NCBI RefSeq assembly: GCF_028745505.1
Contig: NZ_JAQZZL010000002.1
Location: 744,001 to 808,000, forward strand
Length of the DNA stretch: 64,000 bases
From: Lentisphaera marina
GTDB lineage: Bacteria > Verrucomicrobiota > Lentisphaeria > Lentisphaerales > Lentisphaeraceae
Direction: 5' to 3'
Under the pieces are notes generated by a model. The model was not told the DNA's origin. It worked only from the letters and a program-made list of their open reading frames with translations, and did no database searches. The translations under genes were made by a program, and so were the position numbers. Shown here piece by piece: positions 1 through 9,197 of the stretch (its first letter is position 1; every line of letters begins with the position of its first letter).

Positions 1-131
1 AGCAAAGTTGTTTTACCTGCACCATTTGGACCTAAAATACAAGTGATAGAATTTTTCTCTAAGTTGAAGTTAATATCTTTAAGTATGTTTTTGTTATCAA
101 TCGAATAGGACAAGTTTTTAACAGTCAGCAT
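1..131 (-). CDS. ABC transporter ATP-binding protein (5' part only)
   Basis: The first 43 codons of a gene running off the left edge. Read on the minus strand the protein begins MLTVKNLSYSIDNKNILKDI and reaches a perfect Walker A motif, GPNGAGKTT, at about residues 34-42, the normal place for an ABC ATPase nucleotide-binding domain. It should hydrolyse ATP at the inner membrane to drive a transporter. The substrate cannot be told because the signature and Walker B motifs and any permease lie outside the window. The ATG lies 3 nt beyond the stop codon of the kinase gene read in the same direction, so the two are probably co-transcribed and translationally coupled. Confidence 0.85.
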   Translation of the reverse strand, partial: MLTVKNLSYSIDNKNILKDINFNLEKNSITCILGPNGAGKTTL

Positions 132-133
132 AC

Positions 134-1648
134 TTATTTGATTTCATTTAAGAGATTGAGTAATTGAGTTTCGTTCGGATAATCTTGGAGAGCACGTTCA
201 ATTTCAGAATGTGCCTTATCGAAATTTGTAGCTAAGATATAAAGTTTAATCAATTTTATATTATTTTCTAAGTTGTCTTCTAAAATAATGAGTTTTTTAC
301 TGAGAAGAATAGCTCGTTCAAACTGGTCCTCTTGAACTAAATATTTGATATGATCATCAATATAGGGAACAATTTCTTTGCTCATACTTAAACGATTGCG
401 TAATTTACGTTGCTGTGCTTTTTGTTTTAAGGTATAGAGGTTTCTTGAATCTGTTTGGATCAAGGCAGCTTCTTGATCTAATTGAGCAATTTTGAGTTTC
501 GTGTTGATCTGAAAAATGAACACAATAATAGAAATCAGTAAAAGAGAAATGACTATGCCTAATCTTTGGTGTCGAATGAAGAGTAATTTAAGCAAGCGTA
601 CTTGGCTAGCGCCTTCAGCATCAGTTGCATAACCATTGATCCAGTTTTCCAAGTCATGTTTTAAATGACTTGCTTTTTGATAACGTTTTTCCGGATTTAC
701 TGCCATGGCTTTTTGAACCACAGATTCAAGAGAGCTAGGAACATTGAGATCTTTTTTCTTACTCAAAGACTTAACGCGTTTTGAGGCCGGAATAATATTG
801 CCTTTGATTTTATCTTGAAAGATCTCTTTGAGCTTGGTGCTTGGGTGGGGGGCTTGAAGAGTTAATAATGCATACAGGATGCCTCCAAGTGCGTAAATAT
901 CAGCACGAGGATCAATCTCATAATCAAGACAAGTTTGTTCTGGAGCCATATAGATGGGGCTGCCAAGGATTTGACCATGAAAGGTAGAAGAGACGTTGAC
1001 TTCACTATAAGCACTTAAGGTACGGATAAAAGAGTCGTCTAGTTCGGTGGGGAGTTTACTTCGCATCAGTTCTTTAGTTTCCATGAGATTGCAAACTTTA
1101 GATATGCCCCAATCCATGACAAAGACTTCACCATATTGCCCAATCATGATATTATCAGGCTTTAAATCCCGGTGCACAACATTTTTGGATGCCGCAAAAC
1201 CGATAGCGTCACAGACTTTGATAAAGATATCAACTAGTCGTAGAAGAGGGTATTTCTTAACATAAGTCGTGTTGCCGTTTCTTAATTCGTTAATAATCTT
1301 TTCAAGGGTTTCCCCCTTGATCATCTTCATTACATAAAAGGGCTGTCCATTAGGAGCACGACTAAATTCGTATATGGGGACTATGGAAGGGTGATCGAGT
1401 TGAGAGGTGATTTGAGCTTCTTCGATAAAGCGACGTACAAGTTCATCTTCTTTATTGTTATCTTCAATCATCATTTTTAAGGCGACTGAACGTTGGCAAT
1501 TGGTGTCAATGGCGTGGAATACATAAGCCATGCCACCTTTAGCAAGCATTTTTACAATTTTATATTTGTAGTCAGATTCGATGAGGCTCTTGGCGTCTAC
1601 CAGAGCTTCTTCATTCGATTTTTCTATTTTTTTAAAATCTTCTTGCAT
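134..1648 (-). CDS. Membrane-bound Ser/Thr protein kinase (Hanks type)
   Basis: A 504-aa eukaryotic-like Ser/Thr kinase. The glycine loop AKGGMAYVF is at about 36-44, the ATP lysine in VALK is K58, the catalytic loop HRDLKPDN is at 159-166, the metal-binding motif is DWG (179-181) rather than DFG, and the activation segment ends GSPIYMAPEQ. All catalytic residues are present, so it should be active. One membrane span (about 362-383, GIVISLLLISIIVFIF) separates the cytosolic kinase from a C-terminal charged helical, TPR-like tail of about 120 residues. Kinases of this shape are common in Planctomycetes and Lentisphaerae. The short gap to the ABC ATPase gene suggests a shared transcript, perhaps signalling tied to a transporter; that link is inference. 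Confidence 0.93.
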   Translation of the reverse strand: MQEDFKKIEKSNEEALVDAKSLIESDYKYKIVKMLAKGGMAYVFHAIDTNCQRSVALKMMIEDNNKEDELVRRFIEEAQITSQLDHPSIVPIYEFSRAPNGQPFYVMKMIKGETLEKIINELRNGNTTYVKKYPLLRLVDIFIKVCDAIGFAASKNVVHRDLKPDNIMIGQYGEVFVMDWGISKVCNLMETKELMRSKLPTELDDSFIRTLSAYSEVNVSSTFHGQILGSPIYMAPEQTCLDYEIDPRADIYALGGILYALLTLQAPHPSTKLKEIFQDKIKGNIIPASKRVKSLSKKKDLNVPSSLESVVQKAMAVNPEKRYQKASHLKHDLENWINGYATDAEGASQVRLLKLLFIRHQRLGIVISLLLISIIVFIFQINTKLKIAQLDQEAALIQTDSRNLYTLKQKAQQRKLRNRLSMSKEIVPYIDDHIKYLVQEDQFERAILLSKKLIILEDNLENNIKLIKLYILATNFDKAHSEIERALQDYPNETQLLNLLNEIK

Positions 1649-2100
1649 TTTATCCCAATTATTATCCTACCCAATTTGTCCCTCAAATTATCGTATATTT
1701 TTTGTATGAAGTCAATCGTCTAAGCTTATTATAGCCATTTTTTTTATGTCTTTAAAAGAATTTTGTTTACTTTTGGTCGGGGTAGGATGCGAATATGGAC
1801 TTGTTACTCCTTAGATTCAATGAGTTTCTAATATGCCAAAAAATGGAATTTACCCCAAAATAGATTACAAAAATGTAAATAATTGAACTGTTGTTTCTTG
1901 CTTTAGTTTTTTTTTGATTTTTTATATCTAGATAAAAATATAATATAAGCCATTGATTTTCAATTACTTAAGTTATATTTATTACACTTTATGTATCTTT
2001 TTATTTATATTTTACGTTTTTAGTGGGTTGTTGATTTTTCAATCTTTTTATGTATCTTCACTTCACCTAAACAAAAAATAACTACTTAGGAATCTAAGCT
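1649..2100. other. AT-rich divergent intergenic region, kinase/amt
   Basis: A 452-nt AT-rich spacer between divergent genes that must hold promoters for both. A 12-nt direct repeat TTTATGTATCTT occurs at 1988-1999 and 2047-2058, upstream of amt, and may be a regulatory site. No sigma-54 type GG-N10-GC promoter was seen, and no coding potential. Confidence 0.5.
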
Positions 2101-3603
2101 ATGAATAAACTAATAATCAGCCTCTTATGTCTTATGACTTTGGGCGTTTTTTCCTCTCAAGCTGGTACGGAACTCGCGGTAAGCGGTGAAGGTATCACGT
2201 TAGAGAGTTTTAAGGGGAGTGTTAAAGCCTCTTGGGATGAACTAGAGACAAAAGAAGAAACTTCTGCATCAGTAGAAGGTAGCAAAACAGTTACCGATGA
2301 TGGCATTAGCGAAACTTACACAGGTGTGATTACTTATACGATCGCAGCTGATGGTGAAGGTAGCTTAAGTTTTGAGTCAGACGACAAGTTCTGGACTTCA
2401 AACGTCTTCATGATGTTTTGTGCGGTTCTCGTATTCATCATGCACTTGGGCTTCTGTTGTTTAGAAGTTGGTTTTTCACGTGCGAAAAACTCGGTTAACA
2501 TTATTTTCAAGAACTTCACAATTGTCGCGATTGCCACATTAATTTACGGAGCGATTGGTTTCAATATCATGTACCCAGGCGATTTTAGCATTGGTTCATT
2601 CTTCGGTTTTGCAGGTCCTGGTCTCGGCGGTACAGCTGGTGAAATGGGCATGACTTATAGCGATGGCTACACTTACTGGACTGACTTCCTTTTCCAAGCG
2701 ATGTTTGCCGCTGCAACAGCTTCAATTGTTTCAGGTGCTGTATGTGAGCGTATCAAAATTAACTCTTTCCTTATTTTCTGCACAATTTTCGCAGGTGTAA
2801 TTTACCCAATCATCGGCTCTTGGGGCTGGGGTGGTGGTTTCCTAGGTGACTGGGGTTTCCATGACCTTGCAGGTTCTGGTTTAGTTCACGCTACTGGTGG
2901 TGCAGGTGCTCTTGCAGGTGCAATTGTTCTCGGTCCACGTATCGGTAAATATGTCAATGGCAAAACTTTTGCTATCATGGGTCACAACATGCCCATCGCT
3001 GCTATTGGTGCTTTCCTTCTCTGGTTCGGATGGTTCGGTTTTAACGGCGGTTCACAACTTAATGGTGATCCAATGGGTACTTCTGGTATCATGGTTATGA
3101 CTCTACTCGCTTCTACTGCAGGTGTTGTTGCAGCAATGATCCTTTCATGGATTCTTTCTGGTAAGCCTGACCTTTCTATGGTTCTCAATGGTGCTCTTGC
3201 AGGTCTAGTAGGTATCACTGCTGGTGCTGATGTTGTTAGTCCTTTATATGCTGTAATCATTGGTGCAGTTGCAGGTCTTCTCGTAGTTGTTGCTGTTATC
3301 GCACTCGACAAGCTTAAAATTGACGATCCCGTTGGTGCAGTCCCAGTTCACTTGGTTTGTGGTTCTTGGGGTGTTGTTGCAACAGGTATTTTTGGTACAG
3401 CTGAAGGTTGCACAGTACTCGGCCAGATTAAATCGATCCTCTGCATAGTAGTTTTCGCTTTTGTTTGTGCTTTTATCATCTTTACAATCATCAAAGTGAC
3501 TATCGGTCTCCGTGTAAGTGAAGAAGAAGAACTCGAAGGTCTTGACCTTGGCGAACATGGTATGGAAGCTTATAGCGGTTTCCAAATCTTTACTAACCAG
3601 TAA
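2101..3603 (+). CDS. amt: Ammonium transporter (Amt family)
   Basis: A 500-aa Amt/MEP/Rh ammonium channel of the inner membrane. Residues 1-21 are a signal peptide (MNKLIISLLCLMTLGVFSSQ). An acidic extracytoplasmic stretch of about 80 residues follows, and then the membrane core begins near residue 100 (SNVFMMFCAVLVFIMHLGF). The pore twin-histidine regions are visible as LVHATGGAGALAGA and VPVHLVCGSWG, with the conserved NGGS and PLYAVIIGAVAG segments. The cytosolic tail is short (RVSEEEELEGLDLGEHG). The glnK-type gene follows after 17 nt, the classic amt-PII pairing, and one terminator closes the unit. The charged N-terminal extension is longer than in E. coli AmtB. Transport of ammonium for nitrogen assimilation is family knowledge. 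Confidence 0.97.
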   Translation: MNKLIISLLCLMTLGVFSSQAGTELAVSGEGITLESFKGSVKASWDELETKEETSASVEGSKTVTDDGISETYTGVITYTIAADGEGSLSFESDDKFWTSNVFMMFCAVLVFIMHLGFCCLEVGFSRAKNSVNIIFKNFTIVAIATLIYGAIGFNIMYPGDFSIGSFFGFAGPGLGGTAGEMGMTYSDGYTYWTDFLFQAMFAAATASIVSGAVCERIKINSFLIFCTIFAGVIYPIIGSWGWGGGFLGDWGFHDLAGSGLVHATGGAGALAGAIVLGPRIGKYVNGKTFAIMGHNMPIAAIGAFLLWFGWFGFNGGSQLNGDPMGTSGIMVMTLLASTAGVVAAMILSWILSGKPDLSMVLNGALAGLVGITAGADVVSPLYAVIIGAVAGLLVVVAVIALDKLKIDDPVGAVPVHLVCGSWGVVATGIFGTAEGCTVLGQIKSILCIVVFAFVCAFIIFTIIKVTIGLRVSEEEELEGLDLGEHGMEAYSGFQIFTNQ

Positions 3604-3620
3604 TTTAGGAGTATATAACA

Positions 3621-3965
3621 ATGAAATTAATCGTAGCATATATTCAGCCACAAAAACTCAATGCAGTTAAACAGGCTTTGTATTCAAAAGAAATTTCTCG
3701 TATGTCAATTACCAATGCTCTTGGCGCTGGACAACAAGGCGGTTATACAGAGAATTACCGTGGAGTTGAAATTGAAGTAAACTTACGCAAGAAAGTAAGA
3801 ATAGAAATTGCCGTTAATGATTCTTTTGTGGATTCCACTGTAGAAACTATTATCGAAGCTGCTCGCAGTGGTAAGATTGGTGACGGTAAAATCTTTATCT
3901 ACCCCATCGAAGAATGCATCCGTATTCGTACCGGTGAGAAAGGTACAGATGCCATAGGCGGCTAA
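3621..3965 (+). CDS. glnK: Nitrogen regulatory protein P-II (GlnK-like)
   Basis: A 114-aa PII signalling protein, full length, starting 17 nt after amt behind a good ribosome site (AGGAG). The C-terminal signature SGKIGDGKIF and the terminal IRIRTGEKG are intact, as is the T-loop segment GGYTENYRGVEIEV. PII proteins bind ATP/ADP and 2-oxoglutarate and plug the cytoplasmic face of Amt. Aligned by eye to E. coli GlnB, the uridylylated Tyr51 is replaced by Ile (RGVEI against RGAEY) and Lys9 by Gln, while Lys58 is kept. It therefore probably is not regulated by GlnD uridylylation at the usual site. Genetic coupling to amt supports a GlnK role rather than a general GlnB. Confidence 0.96.
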   Translation: MKLIVAYIQPQKLNAVKQALYSKEISRMSITNALGAGQQGGYTENYRGVEIEVNLRKKVRIEIAVNDSFVDSTVETIIEAARSGKIGDGKIFIYPIEECIRIRTGEKGTDAIGG

Positions 3966-3985
3966 GTTTTAACTTAGTTTACTTT

Positions 3986-4018
3986 AAAAAGCCCTTAGCT
4001 TATGCTAGGGGCTTTTTT
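3986..4018 (+). terminator. Rho-independent terminator of amt-glnK
   Basis: The stem GCCCTTAGC / GCTAGGGGC (3991-4012, one G-T pair) has a TTAT loop and is followed by six T, 21 nt after the glnK stop codon. Confidence 0.9.
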
Positions 4019-4281
4019 GGCTCTTCACGGAATTGAGTTAAAGGTGCTTTAATCTCTTTCCCCCAGATGCATAGAATAATATTAGCTATCAATATAATTT
4101 TTTAGCATGGTTTTGAGGAATTTGCAAAAATAGAGAGGCTGTTTGAGTAAATAGAAATTTCATAAATAAGTAAAAAATACAATATTTTAGATCTGTTTGA
4201 GGGAAAGATTTCTTCAGTACCACAAAGAATGCTTTGTTTACTTTGTTTGATTTGGAAAGATCAATTTATCCAAGGAAAATA

Positions 4282-5976
4282 ATGAAGACTTTAACAAAAT
4301 CATTCTTAACATTAATGCTCTCGACATCAGCGCTTTTTGGGGCAGCAGGGGATGACCGTCCCGTACACGCCGACCCCGAGGTGGGGTGTCAATTAGATAA
4401 GCAAGAAGCAGCTTACGTCAAAAGTTTTTCAGGTCAGTATAAGATCCCTATGTTTAAGCGTCCTGGTAAAGGCTTTGAAAATGACTGGGCCGAGATTGCT
4501 TCCAAAGAGATTCCAGAATGGATGATTGATGCGAAGTTTGGTATCTATACCCATTGGGGTCTGTACTCTCAGGCTGAGTTTGACGGTAATACTTACATAC
4601 AACACATCTATAATCCGAAAGATCGCAAAGCAATTTCCAAAACAAACAACTTGACTCATTATGATTTTCACCGTCAGAAGTATGGTCCTGCAGAAGAGTT
4701 TGGCTATACAGATTTAGTTAAATCTTTCACTTGCGAAAAATACGATGCCGTAGAATATGTGGATCTAATGATGGAAGCTGGAGCAAAATTTGGTGGCTTA
4801 GGTGTTGTTCACCACGAGGGTTACCTAATGTGGGATTCCGATGTGGGGCGTTGGAATGCAGGGAAGACAGGACCTAAGCGCGATCTTTTCGGTGAGTTTA
4901 TGAAAGCTGCCGATACTAAAGATTTCAAAACTTGTGCAACTTTTCACCATGCGAGGTCATATGATTACGCACTCAAATCACTACGTGTTAAAGGCAAAGA
5001 AGATCAACTCGAAACTATTTTAAATAATGCTGCTTACGATATCAACCAAGATGAATTTAAAGATTTCTTTTTTCCTGCCCACAAATATCCAGTAGAACAA
5101 TTCGCACAAGAATGGCACGACAAGATCATTGAAGTTATGGATAAATATACTCCGGACATGATTTGGTTTGATGGTGTCGCTATTGACAAGCCCAACTCTC
5201 CAGAACATCATGTAGTAGATTTCCTTAAATTCTATTTTAAAAAAGCTGCAGAGCAGGGCAAGCAAGTAACTATTTGCAATAAATTACCTGGCAGTGATAA
5301 GAGTGGGGTTACGCGTTTCAATTTCCCTCAAGGCGTCGGTATTCGCTGTTATGAAAATGGAAGAAATATGCCACCTGATAATGCCGGTTACTGGCTTTGG
5401 GATCGCGCCATTAGCTACCCTTGGTCTTGGGTGAAAGATAAAAACTATAACCTAACTAGTGAATACCATGTACGTAGCTTAGTCGATATTGTCGCTCGTG
5501 GAGGAGTTTTTTTTCTTTCACTTACTCCTAAAGGCAATGGAGAAATTCCCGCTGAAGAAAAGCAGATTTGTCGTGAAATTGGAGCTTGGTTAAAAATTAA
5601 TGGTGAGGCCATCTACTCCACTCGTCGCTGGGCAATTCCTGCCGAGGGCGACGTGAAGCTTAATGCCTATCAATATATTGCTAAGCGTAAAGGCTTTTGG
5701 TACAAGTACATGAAGACCTCTCCACAACAGATTCGCTTTACACAGAGCAAGGATGGCAAAGACCTTTTTGTCATGACCCTAGGATGGCCAAAATCGGGTG
5801 AGATTCTCGTGAAAAACTTAAAAACTAATTCACCACATTTCCCAGAAAAAATTACTTCAGTAAAAATGCTCGGTTCTGATGAAGAAATTCAATTCACACG
5901 CACAAGTGAAGGACTTAAAATTCACTTCCCTTCTCAAAAACCCTGTGACTTTGCCTTCAGTTTTAAAATTAATTAG
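4282..5976 (+). CDS. Secreted GH29 alpha-L-fucosidase-like enzyme, copy 1
   Basis: A 564-aa exported glycoside hydrolase of the GH29 alpha-L-fucosidase type. The start is the ATG at 4282, preceded by AAGGAA; an upstream in-frame ATG at 4234 lacks a ribosome site and would put 16 residues before the signal peptide MKTLTKSFLTLMLSTSALFG. GH29 landmarks are FGIYTHWGLYS, VVHHEGYLMWDS followed by WNAGKTGPKRDLFGEF, FHHARSYDY, and the nucleophile region DMIWFDG with Asp297 as likely nucleophile. A C-terminal beta-sandwich of about 120 residues follows. It should release fucose or fucose-like residues from glycans in the periplasm or outside. A paralogue begins 9 nt downstream. The exact substrate is not known. 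Confidence 0.88.
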   Translation: MKTLTKSFLTLMLSTSALFGAAGDDRPVHADPEVGCQLDKQEAAYVKSFSGQYKIPMFKRPGKGFENDWAEIASKEIPEWMIDAKFGIYTHWGLYSQAEFDGNTYIQHIYNPKDRKAISKTNNLTHYDFHRQKYGPAEEFGYTDLVKSFTCEKYDAVEYVDLMMEAGAKFGGLGVVHHEGYLMWDSDVGRWNAGKTGPKRDLFGEFMKAADTKDFKTCATFHHARSYDYALKSLRVKGKEDQLETILNNAAYDINQDEFKDFFFPAHKYPVEQFAQEWHDKIIEVMDKYTPDMIWFDGVAIDKPNSPEHHVVDFLKFYFKKAAEQGKQVTICNKLPGSDKSGVTRFNFPQGVGIRCYENGRNMPPDNAGYWLWDRAISYPWSWVKDKNYNLTSEYHVRSLVDIVARGGVFFLSLTPKGNGEIPAEEKQICREIGAWLKINGEAIYSTRRWAIPAEGDVKLNAYQYIAKRKGFWYKYMKTSPQQIRFTQSKDGKDLFVMTLGWPKSGEILVKNLKTNSPHFPEKITSVKMLGSDEEIQFTRTSEGLKIHFPSQKPCDFAFSFKIN

Positions 5977-5985
5977 GAAAAAATC

Positions 5986-7740
5986 ATGAAATTCACACAT
6001 AAAATTTGTTTAAACCTCGGTCTTGTCGTGAGCATTTGTGGCGCAGGGAAAAGCGACTTTAAACTTTACCCAGACCTCAATAGAACAGCATTGGGAGAAG
6101 ATGCTCAGAAACGAGTAGCAGAAATGGAAGGGCAAAAATTTAATAAACCTCATTTCCGTATTCCCGATAAAAAATACCGTGAAGCATGGGAGGACTTACG
6201 CCATAAACAGGATCCCGAATGGTTAAAGGACGCCAAATTTGGGATATACACGCATTGGGGTCTATTCTCCATACCAGCTAATCGTGACGCCAGTAACACA
6301 TATGTGCGTTATATGTATAAAGATGAAGTTAGTAACAAGAAAAAAAGTAAAGCGTATAAAAAGGGGGTCAGTTCCTTTCATAAGCAACGTTTTGGCGAAC
6401 CCACCGAATTTGGCTACTCAAATTTTACTGACTTGTTTAAATGCCAAGATTTTAATGGTGCAGAATACGTTGAAATCATGAAAGATGCGGGGGCAAAATT
6501 TGGTGGACTAGGAATTGTTCACCACGATGGTTTCCTCATGTGGGATAGTGAAGTTGTACCTTGGAATGTTGGGAAAATGGGACCCAAACGCGATATCTTT
6601 GGTGAGTTTGTAGAAGCGGCAAAAGAGGAAGATTTCAAGACCTTCGCATCCTTCCATCATGCGCGCAGTTTTGGCTATGCAACTTCCTATTTAGAAGAGT
6701 CCGATTTTACTGAAGAAGAAAAATCTAAACTCGATATCTTTAATCCTAAATATGATTCTTGGTATTTTCCAAAATGGGGAACGGCAAAGGCCGCACAATT
6801 TGATGATTTATGGCTTAAAAAGGTACGAGAAGTTATTGATAAATATCAACCCGACAGTCTTTGGTTCGACGGTTTATCTCCTCAAGAACATTGCACCGAA
6901 GCAAGTCATGTGAACTTCATGAATCATTACTATAAAATGGGCGAAGAGCAGGGCAAGGATTTAGCAGTATTTAACAAACTTCCTGGGAGCGGTTTTTTTA
7001 ATTTCCCTCAAGGGGTGGGTATAAAATGTTATGAGGGTGGTCGCGATATGCCTCCTTATACCACGGGCTCATTTTTAATTGACAAAGCTATCAGTTACCC
7101 TTGGTCTTATATCGAAAATAAAACTTATAAATTTGGTCCTGATTATCATGTGGACGCAATTATCGATGTTACTGCACGTGGTGGTTATTATCTCATGTCA
7201 TTGACCCCTAAAGCATCAGGTGAAATTCCTCAAAAAGAAAAGGAGATTTGTGCAGAAATAGGTAAGTGGATGCGCATCAATGGAGAGGCTATCTATGGTA
7301 CGCGTGAGTGGGTGATTCCTACAGAAGGCCCACTGAATACATTTATGTATAAACCTGAAAAAGGGGTCGTATACTGGGATTACCGTGCACCCAATAAGCA
7401 AGGTGAAATACGCTTCACAAAAAAAGGTGACGATATGTATGCGGTTTTCTTAGATTGGTGTGATGATAAGTTCGATATCCGATCACTGGGGAAACAGATG
7501 ATTCCAAATGCCGAGATCGCAAGTGTAGAACTTCTTGGTCATAAGGGTGAACTCAGTTATGAACAAACTCCCGAAGCCCTAGTGATTCAAAGTCCAAAAG
7601 AAAAACCATGTAAATATGCCTATGCGTTCAAAATAAAACTAAAAGGCGATGTTGGTAATGCCATGGTGGCTAATAAACCAGTGAAGATGGAAGAGAATAC
7701 CATGCTTTATGACGACATAGAGCAGAAATACTCCAAGTAA
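5986..7740 (+). CDS. Secreted GH29 alpha-L-fucosidase-like enzyme, copy 2
   Basis: A 584-aa paralogue of the preceding gene, sharing the whole GH29 layout: KFGIYTHWGLFS, IVHHDGFLMWDS, WNVGKMGPKRDIFGEF, FHHARSFGYA and the nucleophile motif SLWFDG with Asp295. The signal peptide is about 1-20 (MKFTHKICLNLGLVVSICGA). Translation starts 9 nt after the upstream stop with AGGAAAA as ribosome site, so the two form an operon. At the general acid-side motif copy 1 has HHEGY and copy 2 HHDGF; this and many differences across the barrel suggest different linkage or aglycone preference rather than a recent duplication. A basic tail of about 30 residues follows the beta-sandwich. Confidence 0.88.
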   Translation: MKFTHKICLNLGLVVSICGAGKSDFKLYPDLNRTALGEDAQKRVAEMEGQKFNKPHFRIPDKKYREAWEDLRHKQDPEWLKDAKFGIYTHWGLFSIPANRDASNTYVRYMYKDEVSNKKKSKAYKKGVSSFHKQRFGEPTEFGYSNFTDLFKCQDFNGAEYVEIMKDAGAKFGGLGIVHHDGFLMWDSEVVPWNVGKMGPKRDIFGEFVEAAKEEDFKTFASFHHARSFGYATSYLEESDFTEEEKSKLDIFNPKYDSWYFPKWGTAKAAQFDDLWLKKVREVIDKYQPDSLWFDGLSPQEHCTEASHVNFMNHYYKMGEEQGKDLAVFNKLPGSGFFNFPQGVGIKCYEGGRDMPPYTTGSFLIDKAISYPWSYIENKTYKFGPDYHVDAIIDVTARGGYYLMSLTPKASGEIPQKEKEICAEIGKWMRINGEAIYGTREWVIPTEGPLNTFMYKPEKGVVYWDYRAPNKQGEIRFTKKGDDMYAVFLDWCDDKFDIRSLGKQMIPNAEIASVELLGHKGELSYEQTPEALVIQSPKEKPCKYAYAFKIKLKGDVGNAMVANKPVKMEENTMLYDDIEQKYSK

Positions 7741-8126
7741 ACTTCATTTATAATATATGCTTTGACTCATAAAGTGAGACATAGCCCCTAAGCGCTTGTG
7801 GCCACCTACATTTCTTATCCCCTGGGCTCACCAAGCATCAGCTTCGCATTTTTAGTTTCTATGTGATAGTAGGCGTCCCGCCTGCTTATTTAATCCCTAG
7901 CTTTAATTAAAAATTCATCATTCAAAATTATAAGCCAGGCCATTCTGCAGTGAGACCCGCGAACGATCTTTTAGCTGCCACCTGAAACCTAAGCGTCAGC
8001 GCCACCTCAGGAACTCCGTTCCGTTCTGCAGTGAACAAGGTGAACTACGAACTGATTTATCGAGGCTGTTATTTTGTGAAGAGCTTATTGAATTCCCCTT
8101 CAAGTCACCTATAGTAGAGTACTCAT
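7741..8126. repeat. Palindromic repeat mosaic before ssrA
   Basis: Noncoding. It holds several modules found elsewhere in the window: TAGGCGTCCCGCCTGC (7870-7885, also at 32697 and 35740 on the other strand), GGAACTCCGTTCC (8010-8022, also at 17654), and a block around CTGCAGTGAG with CGAACGATC (compare 17670-17760). The modules are separated by AT-rich linkers such as TTAAAAATTCATCATT. The promoter of the tmRNA probably lies in 8040-8126. Confidence 0.6.
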
Positions 8127-8488
<362 letters not shown>

Positions 8489-8493
8489 TTAAA

Positions 8494-8535
8494 GGCGTGA
8501 ATTGCTGATAATCAGTAATTCACGTCTTTTCTTTT
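8494..8535 (+). terminator. Terminator of ssrA
   Basis: A long hairpin, AGGCGTGAATT and AATTCACGTCT around GCTGATAATCAGT (itself partly self-complementary), followed by TTTTCTTTT. It starts 7 nt after the tmRNA 3' end. Confidence 0.88.
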
Positions 8536-8866
8536 ATGAGTGTTCACGTCGCCCTATATCTTTTACTTTGGGAGCGCAGGCCTACCGCCAACTGAATGAG
8601 TTGCTGAGACCGCCAAGCTTCAGCTTGGCTCTTTATGTTCGCCCGTATGGCAATACCCAGTAATTGGCAATTGCGGACAACACTTCATCTACAGCAGGAA
8701 ACAAAGACCTAAGCTATCCACAGATTACAAAGATTAAGTCAGATAATCAACAACTCCGTTTCATTCTTTAGTGAGCCCTACAAATCATCTTTTAGCTGTA
8801 ACATCTTTCCTTAAAATCAGCCATAGGTCTAATAAATATTCTAACTATTGGATTATAAGTCTAAAT
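8536..8866. repeat. Intergenic palindromic repeat mosaic
   Basis: Noncoding. It contains the perfect palindrome GCCAAGCT-TC-AGCTTGGC (8612-8629), found again at 21032-21049. The following block TTCGCCCGTATGGCAATACCC recurs in altered form near 28995, and a decayed copy of the AACTCCGTTTC...GTGAGCCC...ATCTTTTAGCTG block lies at 8750-8805 (compare 7950-8022). Confidence 0.55.
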
Positions 8867-9187
8867 TTAATCTAAATTCACGTAATAATCCCAGTCAATC
8901 CAGGTTTTACATCTAGATTTTAAATTCTTATCTAATTCATTTATGTTCTTTTTGAAATCTTCAGGGTCAGTGGTGTTAGATGAAATATCTATATACCATT
9001 TATAGTATTGACCATCAATATCTTCACCGCCGTAATTTTTGAATATTTCAATTTTCAAATTTTGTAGAAAAAAAATTGTTGGGTAATGAAAAAAAGTAGA
9101 CTTTGTTTGTATACGTAATATTTTTTTTATGGATTGACTTAAATTTCTTTCTGAAATTTTATCACAAAATATAACGGCAGTTTTCAT
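8867..9187 (-). CDS. Hypothetical protein, 106 aa
   Basis: Not recognised. A 106-aa, likely cytosolic protein (MKTAVIFCDKISERNLSQSI...) with a strong ribosome site AAGGAGGAGACG directly before the ATG, which argues that it is real. The C-terminal half is rich in Lys, Asp and aromatic residues (GQYYKWYIDIS; TWIDWDYYVNLD). The opening MKTAVIFCD with a hydrophobic strand followed by a basic helix may be a small alpha/beta fold. It is the last gene of a tight minus-strand cluster, 10 nt after the previous stop. Its AT-rich composition matches the surrounding accessory DNA. Confidence 0.65.
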   Translation of the reverse strand: MKTAVIFCDKISERNLSQSIKKILRIQTKSTFFHYPTIFFLQNLKIEIFKNYGGEDIDGQYYKWYIDISSNTTDPEDFKKNINELDKNLKSRCKTWIDWDYYVNLD

Positions 9188-9197
9188 CGTCTCCTCC

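Noticed and set aside
3244-3651. 135-aa minus-strand ORF over amt
   Set aside because: Shadow of the amt/glnK coding strand; composition mirrors the sense codons.
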